The translations under genes and the position numbers were made by a program. A DNA stretch of 64,000 nt, taken from contig CAYPFN010000010.1 in the NCBI GenBank assembly GCA_964410325.1, forward strand, positions 1 to 64,000. Direction: 5' to 3'. Source of the DNA: CAAFZY01 sp964410325. GTDB lineage: Bacteria > Pseudomonadota > Alphaproteobacteria > RF32 > CAG-239. Positions 24,148 through 33,222 of the stretch are shown here, in pieces (position 1 is the first letter of the stretch; each line of letters begins with the position of its first letter). The notes below the pieces were generated by a model, which made no database searches, was not told where the DNA came from, and saw only the letters and a list, made by a program, of their open reading frames with translations.

Positions 24148-25686
24148 TTACATTATATTTCGTATCAACTTTTTAAGCGTTTCCAACTTGTTTTTACTCA
24201 GTTTTCTGTCCGCATCTTTCAAACTTTTGGAAAAAAGCTTGATTTCTTTAGGGCTTCCCCGATTAATGCGCGTAACTTCTACGCCGATATCATTCCAGAC
24301 ATCAAACATATCTTCTGCATTTATAATATTACCCATTTGTATAATAACAAACGGCTTTATTTCAAAATCCACATAATTATTGTTTTCCAGCTTATCCGCA
24401 AGCGCCTGAGAGGCCAAATCAACTTTCCGAACTGGCGATATGCGATGGCTGCTTTCTGAAAACCACAAAGGCTCCTCATCATTAAACCGCTCTTCATCCG
24501 CCAACCAGTCTCCGAATTCTTTATCAATGAAACACAAACATATCCTATCTTCAGAAATTCCGACAAAATCAATTAATGTGTTTTTAATGTTGATATTGGA
24601 AATAACGTCATAACCTTTTTGTGTCAAGATATCGGCAACTGGATTACTATATTGCGGTAGCGTGTTTTTATCTTTTGTTATTCTGCGGTTATCCGCTTTA
24701 TTATCTCTCCGATAATCATTTTTTGCTTCACTGTTTGAACGGTTGTCATCACGACGTTCCCGACGCCCTTCATTCTTTCGTCCGCCAGGTGAGTTATCGG
24801 CAGTATAATTTTTATTATTCCGACGGCGAGAGTTATTATTATCTTCATCATTATCATCATATGAACGACGGCGTGGCTGATAATCGTCATCTTCTTCATA
24901 CCGGCGGTTATTTCTATAATTGCCGGATTCCTTATGCCGAGATTGCGGAACATAATAATCCTCATCGTCTTCATCTTCAAAATCAACTCTGTCATTTTTA
25001 GCCCTTCGATTGTCTTTTTTCTCCGAGGCTTCTGTTGTTTCCTCTTTTTTCTTGTTACTGTCAATTTCAAAAATATCTGATTTTTCAAAAGAATCAAAAT
25101 CTAAATCAAAACTGTCATCTTCATCATCTAAATTAAACAAAGAATGCGTAAATGTGCCTTTGGAAGTTTCGGTTTTATTTTTGGCACTCTCATTATCCTC
25201 AACCGAAACTGGTGGCGTATGTGGCGAACCCGCCGAAACAGCATCTGATCGCGGTGGCAGGGAATCATTGTAATCATAAATCGGCGCCCGCGGACCCGTC
25301 GGACGTATTTCTTTATATGATTTTCGCTTAACAATAACCGGCTGTTTGCTTACAATTTTAATAGGTTTCCAAATGGAGCGAAGAAGATTAATCGGACAGA
25401 GAACGGCTTTCCAAAGCAAGCGCTCCCACGGCACTAAACTCAGGGCTATCCAGCCGGTTAACAACATCGGAATAAAAGTGATGATAATTAGGATAAAAGC
25501 CCACTCTTTCGGCGTATCAATCACCCAGCCTGAAGACCATAAATTCCAAGCATGAAACCAATGCGGCGGCCAAAAGATATCAAAACGCCAGCTTTCAAGC
25601 ATAATGACCCTTACGCCTTCAATGAAGATAATGCTCCATAGGCATCCGACAAAGGTTATGCGCGCCATAACAAGTAAGGGTTTCAA
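24148..25686 (-). CDS. membrane protein with long charged disordered region
   Basis: A 512-residue protein. Residues 8-120 contain two to three membrane helices and the motif WRFDIFWPPHW; residues about 150-345 are extremely charged and low in complexity (runs of Asp/Glu, Arg/Asn), surely disordered; residues 348-510 form a folded domain whose start (ADILTQKGYDVIS, IDFVGISEDRICLCFID) is reminiscent of nuclease-like or NERD folds but lacks clear catalytic residues. The TTG start at 25686 is chosen because AGGAG lies 7 nt upstream, while ATG 25668 has none. The N-terminal half is paralogous to the next gene upstream. Confidence 0.75.
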   Translation of the reverse strand: MKPLLVMARITFVGCLWSIIFIEGVRVIMLESWRFDIFWPPHWFHAWNLWSSGWVIDTPKEWAFILIIITFIPMLLTGWIALSLVPWERLLWKAVLCPINLLRSIWKPIKIVSKQPVIVKRKSYKEIRPTGPRAPIYDYNDSLPPRSDAVSAGSPHTPPVSVEDNESAKNKTETSKGTFTHSLFNLDDEDDSFDLDFDSFEKSDIFEIDSNKKKEETTEASEKKDNRRAKNDRVDFEDEDDEDYYVPQSRHKESGNYRNNRRYEEDDDYQPRRRSYDDNDEDNNNSRRRNNKNYTADNSPGGRKNEGRRERRDDNRSNSEAKNDYRRDNKADNRRITKDKNTLPQYSNPVADILTQKGYDVISNINIKNTLIDFVGISEDRICLCFIDKEFGDWLADEERFNDEEPLWFSESSHRISPVRKVDLASQALADKLENNNYVDFEIKPFVIIQMGNIINAEDMFDVWNDIGVEVTRINRGSPKEIKLFSKSLKDADRKLSKNKLETLKKLIRNIM

Positions 25687-25739
25687 CTCTTTACTCCTGT
25701 TTCTAGAGGATATTATATTCTTTATTAGTTAACAAGTCT

Positions 25740-26234
25740 TTATTGTTCCTTGCGCTTAATTATTTTTTCTGAAATATTTTTTCGCAGATGTTCGGCTTCT
25801 TTGATAAGCTCTTTATTTTTCTCTTTTTGAATGCGTTCTTGGATAATATCTTCAAGGGTCGTTTTTTCGGCAACGGATATGTTTTTAAACACAATATGAT
25901 TGTCTTGCGTTTCATATTTTTTTATCGCACGGTCGGCAATGTAATTAATTGGCTTTGTGAGTATTGACACATAACTTACTTTATAAAAAAGGATCCATCC
26001 GCATATCCAGATAATTAATGACAATAACAACACGACAAAAAGCATATAATCCGAAGCGCCTATAATAATTCCGTTATTATTCCAAAAACCGGCTATAACG
26101 CTCCATTGCTTTTTATAGAAAATATCAAATTGCCAGATACGTATCATTATCCAACGAATGAAACACGCCAAAAGCAATGTCCAAAGACCGCCGATTATAA
26201 ACAACTTAACAATTTTGAATATTTTTTTTAGCAT
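25740..26234 (-). CDS. small membrane protein, paralogue of the following gene
   Basis: A 164-residue protein with two membrane regions (FIIGGLWTLLLACFIRWIM and MLFVVLLLSLIIWICGWILF) around the motif WQFDIFYKKQW, then a charged helical tail. Order and spacing of the motifs (G-LW, W-FDIF, GW, K-INY-like end) match the first 120 residues of the protein encoded directly downstream (24148-25686), so the two arose by duplication. AAGG stands 6 nt before the ATG. No known function. Confidence 0.72.
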   Translation of the reverse strand: MLKKIFKIVKLFIIGGLWTLLLACFIRWIMIRIWQFDIFYKKQWSVIAGFWNNNGIIIGASDYMLFVVLLLSLIIWICGWILFYKVSYVSILTKPINYIADRAIKKYETQDNHIVFKNISVAEKTTLEDIIQERIQKEKNKELIKEAEHLRKNISEKIIKRKEQ

Positions 26235-26249
26235 TTATGACCTTATCAA

Positions 26250-28310
26250 TCATCTATTCGCTGAGTTTACACCTCTTCTGGACAATCTCGATATCAGAGA
26301 TTGATCCCGGTTTGTAATCTTAATCTTATATTGTTTAACCTTCTCTTTCCGCTCCTTTGCTTTTGTGAGACGACTGTTCAGTGTTTCCTGCTGATACTGG
26401 TTCAGTTTTATGGTGTAGTTAAACAAATTTTGCAAACTTTGCCGTGAGTTCTTCTTCATAGCCTCTTCATATAACCCGACTTTGGCGTTTATCCGCTCTT
26501 TTGAATGTTCGTCTTCGAACATTTTTTCATTATAAATGTTGCCGTTTTGAATCTTATTGTTGATTTGCTTGTTAACTTTGTTGATTGTTGCAGCCACTTC
26601 CGATGAAACATGATGATCAAGATGACCGGCTTCCAATTCTTTTTGTTGTAACTCCGCAGCCCTTTTTGCTTGCTCAGACAACTGTTCTAAAAAGTCGTTT
26701 TGCTCGTTGGTTAAATACTTTTGCGTAAATGCGTCTAAATCAGGCTGTTCTTCAGTAAAAAACTTGGTATATTGGTCAATCTTTTTTTGCGTAAATGCGT
26801 CTAAAGCAGGCTGTGGTTCAGCCAGGGTATTATAGATAGCTTCTGACATTAAACGATTGTCTTCCGCCATAACAGACAAGGCAGTTAAAATATTTTTCTG
26901 AGTATCCTGATATCGTTGGACAAACATTTCTTTAAGCTGGTCATCTGATGCTGGTTGATCATTTTTATTCCATTCGTTCGGATTTTTCATAAACTCGTCA
27001 GTCATCTGGGTCGATGTTATCAACATAGCAAGTTTACCAGTCATTTCAATCACTTCTGTTCTGTTTTTCAATTCTTGCGATGTTTTCTGCACAAATTGTC
27101 GGGCTTGCATCAGATCAGTTTCCAGCTTTTTGATAAAAGAATCATCCGCAGAAAAATATTCCCACTGCGGATGTTGATTACCAATATTTTTTTGGATATC
27201 TTGCAGAATAGACTCATAAGACTGCGCTTTAGCTGTGCATTCTGCCCCTAAACCGTTCATCATATCCCCTGCGGTTTGTATAAAATCATTGGCGCGGTTA
27301 ATCCTGATTTTGGCTTTTTCATTTTTCATCTCATTTATTTTTTGGCGGCGATTTCTTGCCCTTTCCACACTCTTATCGCAAGCCCAGTCTATCGTATCCA
27401 GAATATATGCCTCGGCTTTGTTGAACAACCAGCTGGCTCCGCCTAAAAACCAATCTTCATACATATACTTGATAACATCTTCATCCCTGAACTTATCTTG
27501 ACGGGGTTCGCGTTTATGTCTCTTTTCATCTCCGGGAAGACTTTTCATATCTGCAATTTTTTTATCATCATTGAGCTTGCGTAGCTGATCGGCCTGTTCA
27601 ACGGTTAATGTCCCCTGATAAGCTTTGTTTTTTAAATCTTCAATAGTTAACGTTTTTTGCGGCATGTCCTGCTCCTTTTTCCCTTCAACCATTAATGAGT
27701 TGCGTTCATTGTTTTTGTCTGTCATGATGTTTTTAAGAATACCTTTTGGTTCCTGGCCTTGCAAATTTTGTTGGTTCGGATCTGCGCCATAATTGTTTTC
27801 GCCTTTATACATTTGATCTAAGAAAATTTTATAATTCTTGCTCAGGTGATTGGCAATGCTTTCTTTTTCTGGTTCGGAAACATTGGAACTTCCTTTCAGA
27901 GTATCCAAAAAATTGATATTTTTAAATGTCTGCGTTGCAATCGTTTCGCCATTGGGCGCTAGACCGGTATCAATCACCTCCGTCGCCGGTTTATCAACCG
28001 CGGTCAGAAAGCCTTCTTTTTTCATTTGCTGCAGATTATCCAAAACTCTTTTTGTATTTTGTAATGATTGTTCTGAACGGTTTATCAATTCGGCAACATT
28101 AGTTTTTTCATTATATTCCGACATTAAATCCGGCAACGCAACTTTGGCCGTAAAATCTTTCCAGCTTAAAATTTGCGGATTTTCCGCAATAATTGCTTCA
28201 GCTTGCTGTTTATCTTCCTCTGAGAGCTTTTCTTTATTCAACAAAACAAAGAGTTTCTCTGAATCGTCTTTTAACTTGTTTCTAAACTCTGCTGTGCTTT
28301 CTTCCGTCAT
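26250..28310 (-). CDS. large helical charged protein of the coupling-ATPase cluster
   Basis: A 686-residue soluble protein, mostly helical and rich in Glu, Lys, Gln and Asn; no signal peptide or membrane segment and no family recognised. Coiled-coil-like stretches lie around residues 320-470 and 540-680. Near residues 495-530 a 12-residue unit is duplicated (QPALDAFTQK and QPDLDAFTQK). The ATG has GGAG 7 nt upstream. The gene is 16 nt before its downstream neighbour. As the largest protein next to a coupling ATPase, it might be a substrate or an adaptor; this is inference from position. Confidence 0.72.
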   Translation of the reverse strand: MTEESTAEFRNKLKDDSEKLFVLLNKEKLSEEDKQQAEAIIAENPQILSWKDFTAKVALPDLMSEYNEKTNVAELINRSEQSLQNTKRVLDNLQQMKKEGFLTAVDKPATEVIDTGLAPNGETIATQTFKNINFLDTLKGSSNVSEPEKESIANHLSKNYKIFLDQMYKGENNYGADPNQQNLQGQEPKGILKNIMTDKNNERNSLMVEGKKEQDMPQKTLTIEDLKNKAYQGTLTVEQADQLRKLNDDKKIADMKSLPGDEKRHKREPRQDKFRDEDVIKYMYEDWFLGGASWLFNKAEAYILDTIDWACDKSVERARNRRQKINEMKNEKAKIRINRANDFIQTAGDMMNGLGAECTAKAQSYESILQDIQKNIGNQHPQWEYFSADDSFIKKLETDLMQARQFVQKTSQELKNRTEVIEMTGKLAMLITSTQMTDEFMKNPNEWNKNDQPASDDQLKEMFVQRYQDTQKNILTALSVMAEDNRLMSEAIYNTLAEPQPALDAFTQKKIDQYTKFFTEEQPDLDAFTQKYLTNEQNDFLEQLSEQAKRAAELQQKELEAGHLDHHVSSEVAATINKVNKQINNKIQNGNIYNEKMFEDEHSKERINAKVGLYEEAMKKNSRQSLQNLFNYTIKLNQYQQETLNSRLTKAKERKEKVKQYKIKITNRDQSLISRLSRRGVNSANR
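26719..26821. repeat. internal 37-bp duplication with 66-bp period
   Basis: 26719-26755 and 26785-26821 agree at about 33 of 37 positions. The period is 22 codons, so the protein frame is kept. It encodes the duplicated DAFTQK unit of the 686-residue protein. Confidence 0.85.
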
Positions 28311-28389
28311 TTGAATTCTCCATTTTCAGATGATATGCTTATTCTAACACCTTTTTTCTTTTTTGTCCAGAGTGTTTTACATCAGCTTT

Positions 28390-29328
28390 TTATATCTTTA
28401 AATATTTTAAAAATCGTCCCAGACGCTGGTTTTCTCGTATTCCATCTTTAGGTGTCACTTTAATCAGTCCAAAAAAACGCGGTTTTATCTTATTGACTTC
28501 TATCGGCGCATAGACGGCCGGGTTTTTTGTCAATGCTTCAAAAGCCCCTTCCGCATCTTTTGCCGCAGTTTTGAAATAATTGTTAATCAGACGATCCGCA
28601 TCCACCGGGAAACCCTTCTTTTGAACGGCTTCAATAAATTTTATTTTGCGCTCGCGACAACGCTGATATTCTTCGTATATTTCCCGCTCAATCCGCCGGC
28701 GCTGTGCTTTCAAGCGTTTTTCTTCATAAGAAATTTCACAATTCTCAATATCTATTAAAATTTCAACATAGGAGATAATTGCCAGCTGTAGATTTTGATC
28801 AGACAATCCTTCGGCAAAATTCAAAAGCTCTTCATCGCTGGAATTTGGATTAAGCAACGACAACCTTTCAGGGAAAGCCTGCAGCATTATATCCCAGCAT
28901 AAAGATGCATCGCTGACAATTTTTTTACCGGTGCTTGGCTTATAGTTCGGAATCAGCATTTCCGCCTTGAAAATAAAATCAGGAATTGCAATAGATCTGG
29001 CTACAGCAATGGCTGTAACGGCATCAAGAAAATTTGCATAGGCCTGCGCCAATTCATTTTCGTCATTTCCCAACTCTAATGTCGCAAGATCTTTGCGGAT
29101 GTTTCTCGGTTCGTTTTTTTCATCCGGAATATCCTGTGGCTCTGAATCTGGCAAAGCTTTTATATCCGAGGTTTCGGAATCAATAAAACTGTTCAACAGT
29201 TGTTCAAACTCATCGTCTTCAGTATCTTGTTCAGGTTCTGGATTCATCTGCTCCATAATGGTCTTGTTGATATCAAGACCTGAAACGCTGGCATTTTGTT
29301 TTGCTTTATTTTTCTTCTTTCTTGCCAT
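28390..29328 (-). CDS. charged helical protein with basic N-terminus
   Basis: A 312-residue cytoplasmic protein of unknown family. It begins MARKKKNKAKQ, then an acidic, disordered stretch to about residue 90, a helical domain to about 240 with a strongly charged helix (EEKRLKAQRRRIEREIYEEY) and a short C-terminal domain ending RLGRFLKYLKI. GGAGGTGA lies 5 nt before ATG 29328, so GTG 29337 is not preferred. It overlaps the end of the small membrane protein gene upstream by 23 nt and probably shares its transcript. Confidence 0.72.
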   Translation of the reverse strand: MARKKKNKAKQNASVSGLDINKTIMEQMNPEPEQDTEDDEFEQLLNSFIDSETSDIKALPDSEPQDIPDEKNEPRNIRKDLATLELGNDENELAQAYANFLDAVTAIAVARSIAIPDFIFKAEMLIPNYKPSTGKKIVSDASLCWDIMLQAFPERLSLLNPNSSDEELLNFAEGLSDQNLQLAIISYVEILIDIENCEISYEEKRLKAQRRRIEREIYEEYQRCRERKIKFIEAVQKKGFPVDADRLINNYFKTAAKDAEGAFEALTKNPAVYAPIEVNKIKPRFFGLIKVTPKDGIRENQRLGRFLKYLKI

Positions 29329-29605
29329 CTTCCTCACCTCCGTTGCCTAAAATCACAATGCCTTCATAAACTTTGTCTGCCAAACTGATAATATGTATTT
29401 TCTGACCCGCTGAAATATATAAGCGGCTGCCATCGCTTAGAAAACGATAATCGCCCTCTGATTGAGAAACATCAAGGCTGATTGTATAAAACATCCTTTT
29501 TTGACCGGATTTTACCATAATTTTCGTCAAGACTAAACATAACAAAAATACCATCAAAAACGTTAAAACAAAAACAATCGTTTTAATAATTTTTAATTTA
29601 TCCAT
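29306..29605 (-). CDS. small membrane-anchored protein (DUF6476-like)
   Basis: A 99-residue protein: one N-terminal membrane helix (IIKTIVFVLTFLMVFLLCLVL), then a periplasmic beta-rich part (RLYISAGQKIHIISLADKVYEGIVIL) and a charged tail. Similar short proteins stand divergent from rluD in other alphaproteobacteria, and I recall them as DUF6476, which fits the position here; the family name is from memory. AAGGG is 6 nt before ATG 29605. It is the first gene of the minus-strand run that leads to the coupling ATPase, though it may be an older neighbour rather than part of that system. Confidence 0.7.
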   Translation of the reverse strand: MDKLKIIKTIVFVLTFLMVFLLCLVLTKIMVKSGQKRMFYTISLDVSQSEGDYRFLSDGSRLYISAGQKIHIISLADKVYEGIVILGNGGEEDGKKEEK

Positions 29606-29679
29606 AAACAACCCTTGCTTTTATGCTGATTTGCGTTAAAATTAGCGCAAAATATCTAATATTTGTTTAATTTTATAAA

Positions 29680-30675
29680 ATGAGCGAACCAGATAGCAAC
29701 ATTTTTTTTACCGAAGCTGTTTCTTTGGAATACAAAGGAATGCGACTGGATAAGTTTTTAAGCATTTTTTTGAAAAACCCTTATGACAGCAACCGGTTTT
29801 CCCGCAGCCAAATCCAAAAGCTGATTAAAAACGGCTATGTTACTTGCGAAGAAACGGAAATTACAGACTGCTCTTTTAAAACCAAAGAAGACGATATTTA
29901 TCAGATTCAAATTCCAGAGCCAGAAGAAGCGGATCCCACGCCAGATAACATCCCACTGGAGATTGTTTACGAAGACAACGATCTGCTCGTTATCAATAAA
30001 CCGGCAGGAATGACTGTTCATCCGGCACCCGGCACCGGCCACGGCACATTGGTTAATGCTTTGTTATATCATTGCCGCGATAATTTATCTGGCATCGGCG
30101 GCGTAAAAAGACCGGGCATTGTTCATCGGATTGATAAAGAAACCAGCGGTTTGTTAGTGGTTGCGAAAAACGATCTGGCTCATCAAAAACTTTCCGAACA
30201 GTTTTTTGAACACAGTATTGAACGGACTTATTATGCTATTGTTTATAGTGTCCCCCATCCGATAAACGGCACAATAACCGGAAATATCGGCCGATCCCGT
30301 TTTGATAGAAAAAAAATGGCTTTGCTTAAAACCAGTGGCAAACATGCTGTTACACATTATGAGACTTTACAGTCATTTAAAAATTCCGCCGCTTTGGTGC
30401 AATGCCGCCTTGAAACAGGGCGGACGCATCAAATTCGTGTGCATATGTCAAGTATCGGCTGCGCCTTAATTGGCGACAAGCTTTATAAACAAAATCATAA
30501 GACTACCTTAAAGCTGCCCATGGATGTTCGGCATTTTTTAGAGACATTCCCCCGACAGGCATTACATGCGGCAACTTTAGGCTTTATTCATCCCCGCAAT
30601 GGAAAAAAAATGCAGTTTCATACCGATTATCCCGAAGATTTAAAAGAGCTTTTGGCTGTTCTGCATAATATATAA
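29680..30675 (+). CDS. rluD: 23S rRNA pseudouridine synthase, RluA/RluD family
   Basis: Converts uridines to pseudouridine in 23S rRNA (helix 69 for RluD). The 331 residues have an N-terminal S4 RNA-binding domain (LDKFLSIFLK, SRSQIQKLIKNGYV) and the catalytic domain with HRIDKETSGLLV, whose Asp152 attacks the base, plus RTHQIRVHM. Length fits RluD. In other alphaproteobacteria rpoH follows; here the downstream DNA holds only an efflux-gene remnant. Confidence 0.92.
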   Translation: MSEPDSNIFFTEAVSLEYKGMRLDKFLSIFLKNPYDSNRFSRSQIQKLIKNGYVTCEETEITDCSFKTKEDDIYQIQIPEPEEADPTPDNIPLEIVYEDNDLLVINKPAGMTVHPAPGTGHGTLVNALLYHCRDNLSGIGGVKRPGIVHRIDKETSGLLVVAKNDLAHQKLSEQFFEHSIERTYYAIVYSVPHPINGTITGNIGRSRFDRKKMALLKTSGKHAVTHYETLQSFKNSAALVQCRLETGRTHQIRVHMSSIGCALIGDKLYKQNHKTTLKLPMDVRHFLETFPRQALHAATLGFIHPRNGKKMQFHTDYPEDLKELLAVLHNI

Positions 30676-30748
30676 TATAAAAATTAGCTAAATTAAAACT
30701 TTTTGATATATTGAAGAGATATTTTCTTCTTATTTTCAGCGAAATGAT

Positions 30749-31068
30749 TTATGAAGGAAATATCGGCAAAATCTTTTGAGAATCACCGAAAAACTATTCT
30801 CCAGGCCGTTGAAGAATTAAAAAAACGTCATTGCCACCATGCAGGCAGAATACACAGAAATCGAGTATAACTCTATGGCGTCAATAATATACAAAAGGTT
30901 TTAATAAGCATGCGCAATAATATGAAAACGGCCTAATTGAAATTTTCAGAATTGTTAAGAACCAAACAGAATCTGCTGGAAGCGCAAATAACTCTCGCTT
31001 CCAGCAATGGAGCCCTTTATCAAAACATTATCGCTTTTTACAAAGCAGCCAGCGGTGGATATAATTAA
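30749..31068 (+). pseudogene. decayed TolC/NodT-type outer membrane efflux protein
   Basis: Only the C-terminal third is recognisable. One frame reads SFENHRKTILQAVEEL, a second EYTEIEYNSMASIIYK, and from about 30937 a third reads KFSELLRTKQNLLEAQ, ITLASSNGALYQNII and AFYKAASGGYN to TAA 31066-31068. These match in order the last helices of RND outer membrane factors (usually ...LLDAQRTLL...ALYKALGGGW). Frameshifts and several stops separate the pieces, and no membrane fusion protein or pump gene is nearby. The end overlaps the stop of the convergent lipoprotein gene. Confidence 0.75.
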
Positions 31069-31529
31069 CGGTAATATTGTTCAAACAATGTATCCTGATT
31101 TATATCCTGTGGTTTATAAATGAAGATATTGGTTGTGGTCGGAATATCGTACATGCGACGTGTATATCCACGCTTTTCCATGCAAATACGGTATTTGCGC
31201 GGGCTGGAATCTTTATCATCGCGAATTGAATTAACCATTAAAGGCTGAGCACCTTCATAAGGCACATAACTTGCCCAAATGCCTTTTTCCGAATGCCAGT
31301 CGGCGCGAATATCAAGACGAACCTCTTCTGAATAAAACCAGTTTTTAATGCTTGGCAAAAATTTAAAATCTTCTGCTACGCGCATACATTCGGAATGATC
31401 TCGGGAAAATTTAGATACTCCAGTATTGGGGCGTTCCCAATGATAAATAACCTGCCCTTGCCCTTTGCTAAGCCAGCTGCAGGCAGGGAATGTAAGGATA
31501 ATCAATATTAAAAATAAAACTTTTTTCAT
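31065..31529 (-). CDS. hypothetical lipoprotein
   Basis: A 154-residue protein with lipoprotein signal MKKVLFLILIILTFPAC (lipobox FPAC, Cys17). The mature part has YHWERPNTGVSKFSRDHSECMR and later YRICMEKRGYTRR, with two Cys that could form a disulfide; this resembles small alphaproteobacterial lipoproteins of unknown role with a Cys at the same places. ATG 31529 begins the signal; a longer frame upstream lies inside the GST gene. It starts one base after the GST stop and is co-transcribed. Confidence 0.8.
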   Translation of the reverse strand: MKKVLFLILIILTFPACSWLSKGQGQVIYHWERPNTGVSKFSRDHSECMRVAEDFKFLPSIKNWFYSEEVRLDIRADWHSEKGIWASYVPYEGAQPLMVNSIRDDKDSSPRKYRICMEKRGYTRRMYDIPTTTNIFIYKPQDINQDTLFEQYYR

Positions 31530-31530
31530 G

Positions 31531-32196
31531 TCAAAAATCCAAATTTGTATAATGTTTTGCCGGAAGAATCCCTTTAACGGAATCATTCAAAATATCTTTA
31601 AAGCTCGGGCGAGACTTGATTTTAGAATACCATAGTTTTGCATTTTTAAAGTCTTCCCAAGAAATGTCGCCAAGGTAATCTATAACTGAAACATGCGCTG
31701 CCGCCGTAATATCGGCTAAAGAAAATTCCTGTCCGGCAAGATAATTGTTTCTTTCTGCCAGCCAATCAATATATTCCATATGAAATTTCAGATTATTCAT
31801 GCCGGCTTTAAGTATGCGCGAATCAGGAGACAAGCCAGCGCCAAACCGTTTGTAAACTTTTTCATTAACAATATAGCGGTATACTTCATTATAAAATTTA
31901 TTATCAAACCAATCACATAAACGACGGATTTCAGCTTTTTGACGCCCATCTCCTGGTAATGTTTTCGGGGTCGGATACGTTTCCTCCAAATACTCGGTTA
32001 TTGGATAATTGCCGGAAATAATATTTCCATCAAATATAAATATCGGCAGTTCTCCGGCCGGATTAAGCTTACGAATATCCGCAGAAAGGTTCCAAGGTTC
32101 TTCTTCTCTTAAAACAAACAGCATTTTTTTCTCGGCCATCATGATTCTGATTTTCCGAGAATACGGTGAAATGCTGTGATGTATTAAAAGTACCAT
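31531..32196 (-). CDS. glutathione S-transferase family protein
   Basis: A 221-residue protein with the two GST domains: a thioredoxin-like N-terminal half (HHSISPYSRKIRIMMAEK, LNPAGELPIFIFDGNIISGNYPITEYLEE, split) with the glutathione site cis-Pro region ELPIF and NYPITEYLE, and a helical C-terminal half (YLAGQEFSLADITAAAHV). The catalytic Ser or Cys is likely in SPYSRK. Substrate unknown. The following lipoprotein gene begins one base after its TGA. Confidence 0.87.
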   Translation of the reverse strand: MVLLIHHSISPYSRKIRIMMAEKKMLFVLREEEPWNLSADIRKLNPAGELPIFIFDGNIISGNYPITEYLEETYPTPKTLPGDGRQKAEIRRLCDWFDNKFYNEVYRYIVNEKVYKRFGAGLSPDSRILKAGMNNLKFHMEYIDWLAERNNYLAGQEFSLADITAAAHVSVIDYLGDISWEDFKNAKLWYSKIKSRPSFKDILNDSVKGILPAKHYTNLDF

Positions 32197-32218
32197 ATGC
32201 TTTTATCCCATTCTTCAG

Positions 32219-33106
32219 TTACATATCTTTCTGAGCCTCGTCTGCTGGTGTTAACTCTTTTCCCGTCGATTGCTTAATAAACATCGGTGGAACCACACCT
32301 TGAGATTTCCGTTCAGCTTCATAAATAAATTCTTTTAAAGTATTATTGATATTTTGCGAAAAGCTTTCCTCGGCAACAATTGTTTTCAGCACCGGCACAA
32401 TCTTGGCATATTGTTGTGATGCCTTAGAAACGCCGATAAACAAAGGCATGTTCCATAAAGCGGTTTTAGAAAAAGACACATAATCTTTCAGACCCAAACG
32501 ACACATTTGGGCATAATTGTAATAATAACTGCCGGCAATGTAGTCCGCTTCGCCGGTAAACAATTGTTCATAGGCTTTTAATGCCGTTTCAACTGGTTGA
32601 ATATTATAGCTTATAAAGTTATCATGCATATAATCGCTGAAATATTCTTTACTTATATAAATACCCCGCAGGTTTTTCAAATCTTCCGGCTTTGAAACTT
32701 TTGCAATATTTTCCGGACGCATAATAATATACACTGGGTTATTTAAGACTGCCGGGAAAATATATTCTAGACCAGAATATTGCTTGGTATCATAATACAT
32801 TCCCAACAAAACATCCGTTGCGCCACGACGGACATCTATGACGGCGTTATCATAATTTTTCGGAGAAACATATTTAAATTTTAGATTTTTCATCTCGGCC
32901 ACTTGTTCCAAAACTGGCGTAAAAACAGTCATTAACTCATTTCCACTTTCTTTTGTAACGTAACTTATTGGAAAATAATCATGAAATGAAGTCGCGCGCA
33001 CAATTATTTCCCGACTGTCCTTTTTTTTGGTTACAACGGACTGTGCCGATGTTTCAAGCGGAAATATCTGCAGCACAAACAAGAGAACCCATAAAAATTT
33101 TTTCAT
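32219..33106 (-). CDS. periplasmic solute-binding protein, family 3
   Basis: A 295-residue exported protein: signal peptide MKKFLWVLLFVLQIFPLETSAQ, then the type II binding fold of family-3 solute-binding proteins (EIIVRATSFHDYFPISY, DVRRGATDVLLGMYYD, ITAL-like YIFPAVLNNPVYIIM, FTGEADYIAG). Such proteins bind amino acids for ABC importers or act as ligand sensors. No permease or ATPase gene is beside it. ATG 33106 has AAGGAT 5 nt upstream and starts the signal; the frame is open much further upstream without reason to use it. Confidence 0.82.
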   Translation of the reverse strand: MKKFLWVLLFVLQIFPLETSAQSVVTKKKDSREIIVRATSFHDYFPISYVTKESGNELMTVFTPVLEQVAEMKNLKFKYVSPKNYDNAVIDVRRGATDVLLGMYYDTKQYSGLEYIFPAVLNNPVYIIMRPENIAKVSKPEDLKNLRGIYISKEYFSDYMHDNFISYNIQPVETALKAYEQLFTGEADYIAGSYYYNYAQMCRLGLKDYVSFSKTALWNMPLFIGVSKASQQYAKIVPVLKTIVAEESFSQNINNTLKEFIYEAERKSQGVVPPMFIKQSTGKELTPADEAQKDM

Positions 33107-33222
33107 GTTATATCCTTTTTTAACATTTGTTTTTAAATAATAAATAAATTGTGTTAAAAAGGTTTTAACTGATTGAAAAAATTCCGGATGTCTGCCACAA
33201 TTTTTATACACTATTTTAGAAT

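Noticed and set aside
24678..25334. Other frames across the charged region of the membrane protein (for example 24678-25097)
   Set aside because: Low-complexity coding DNA yields open shadow frames; no start signals.
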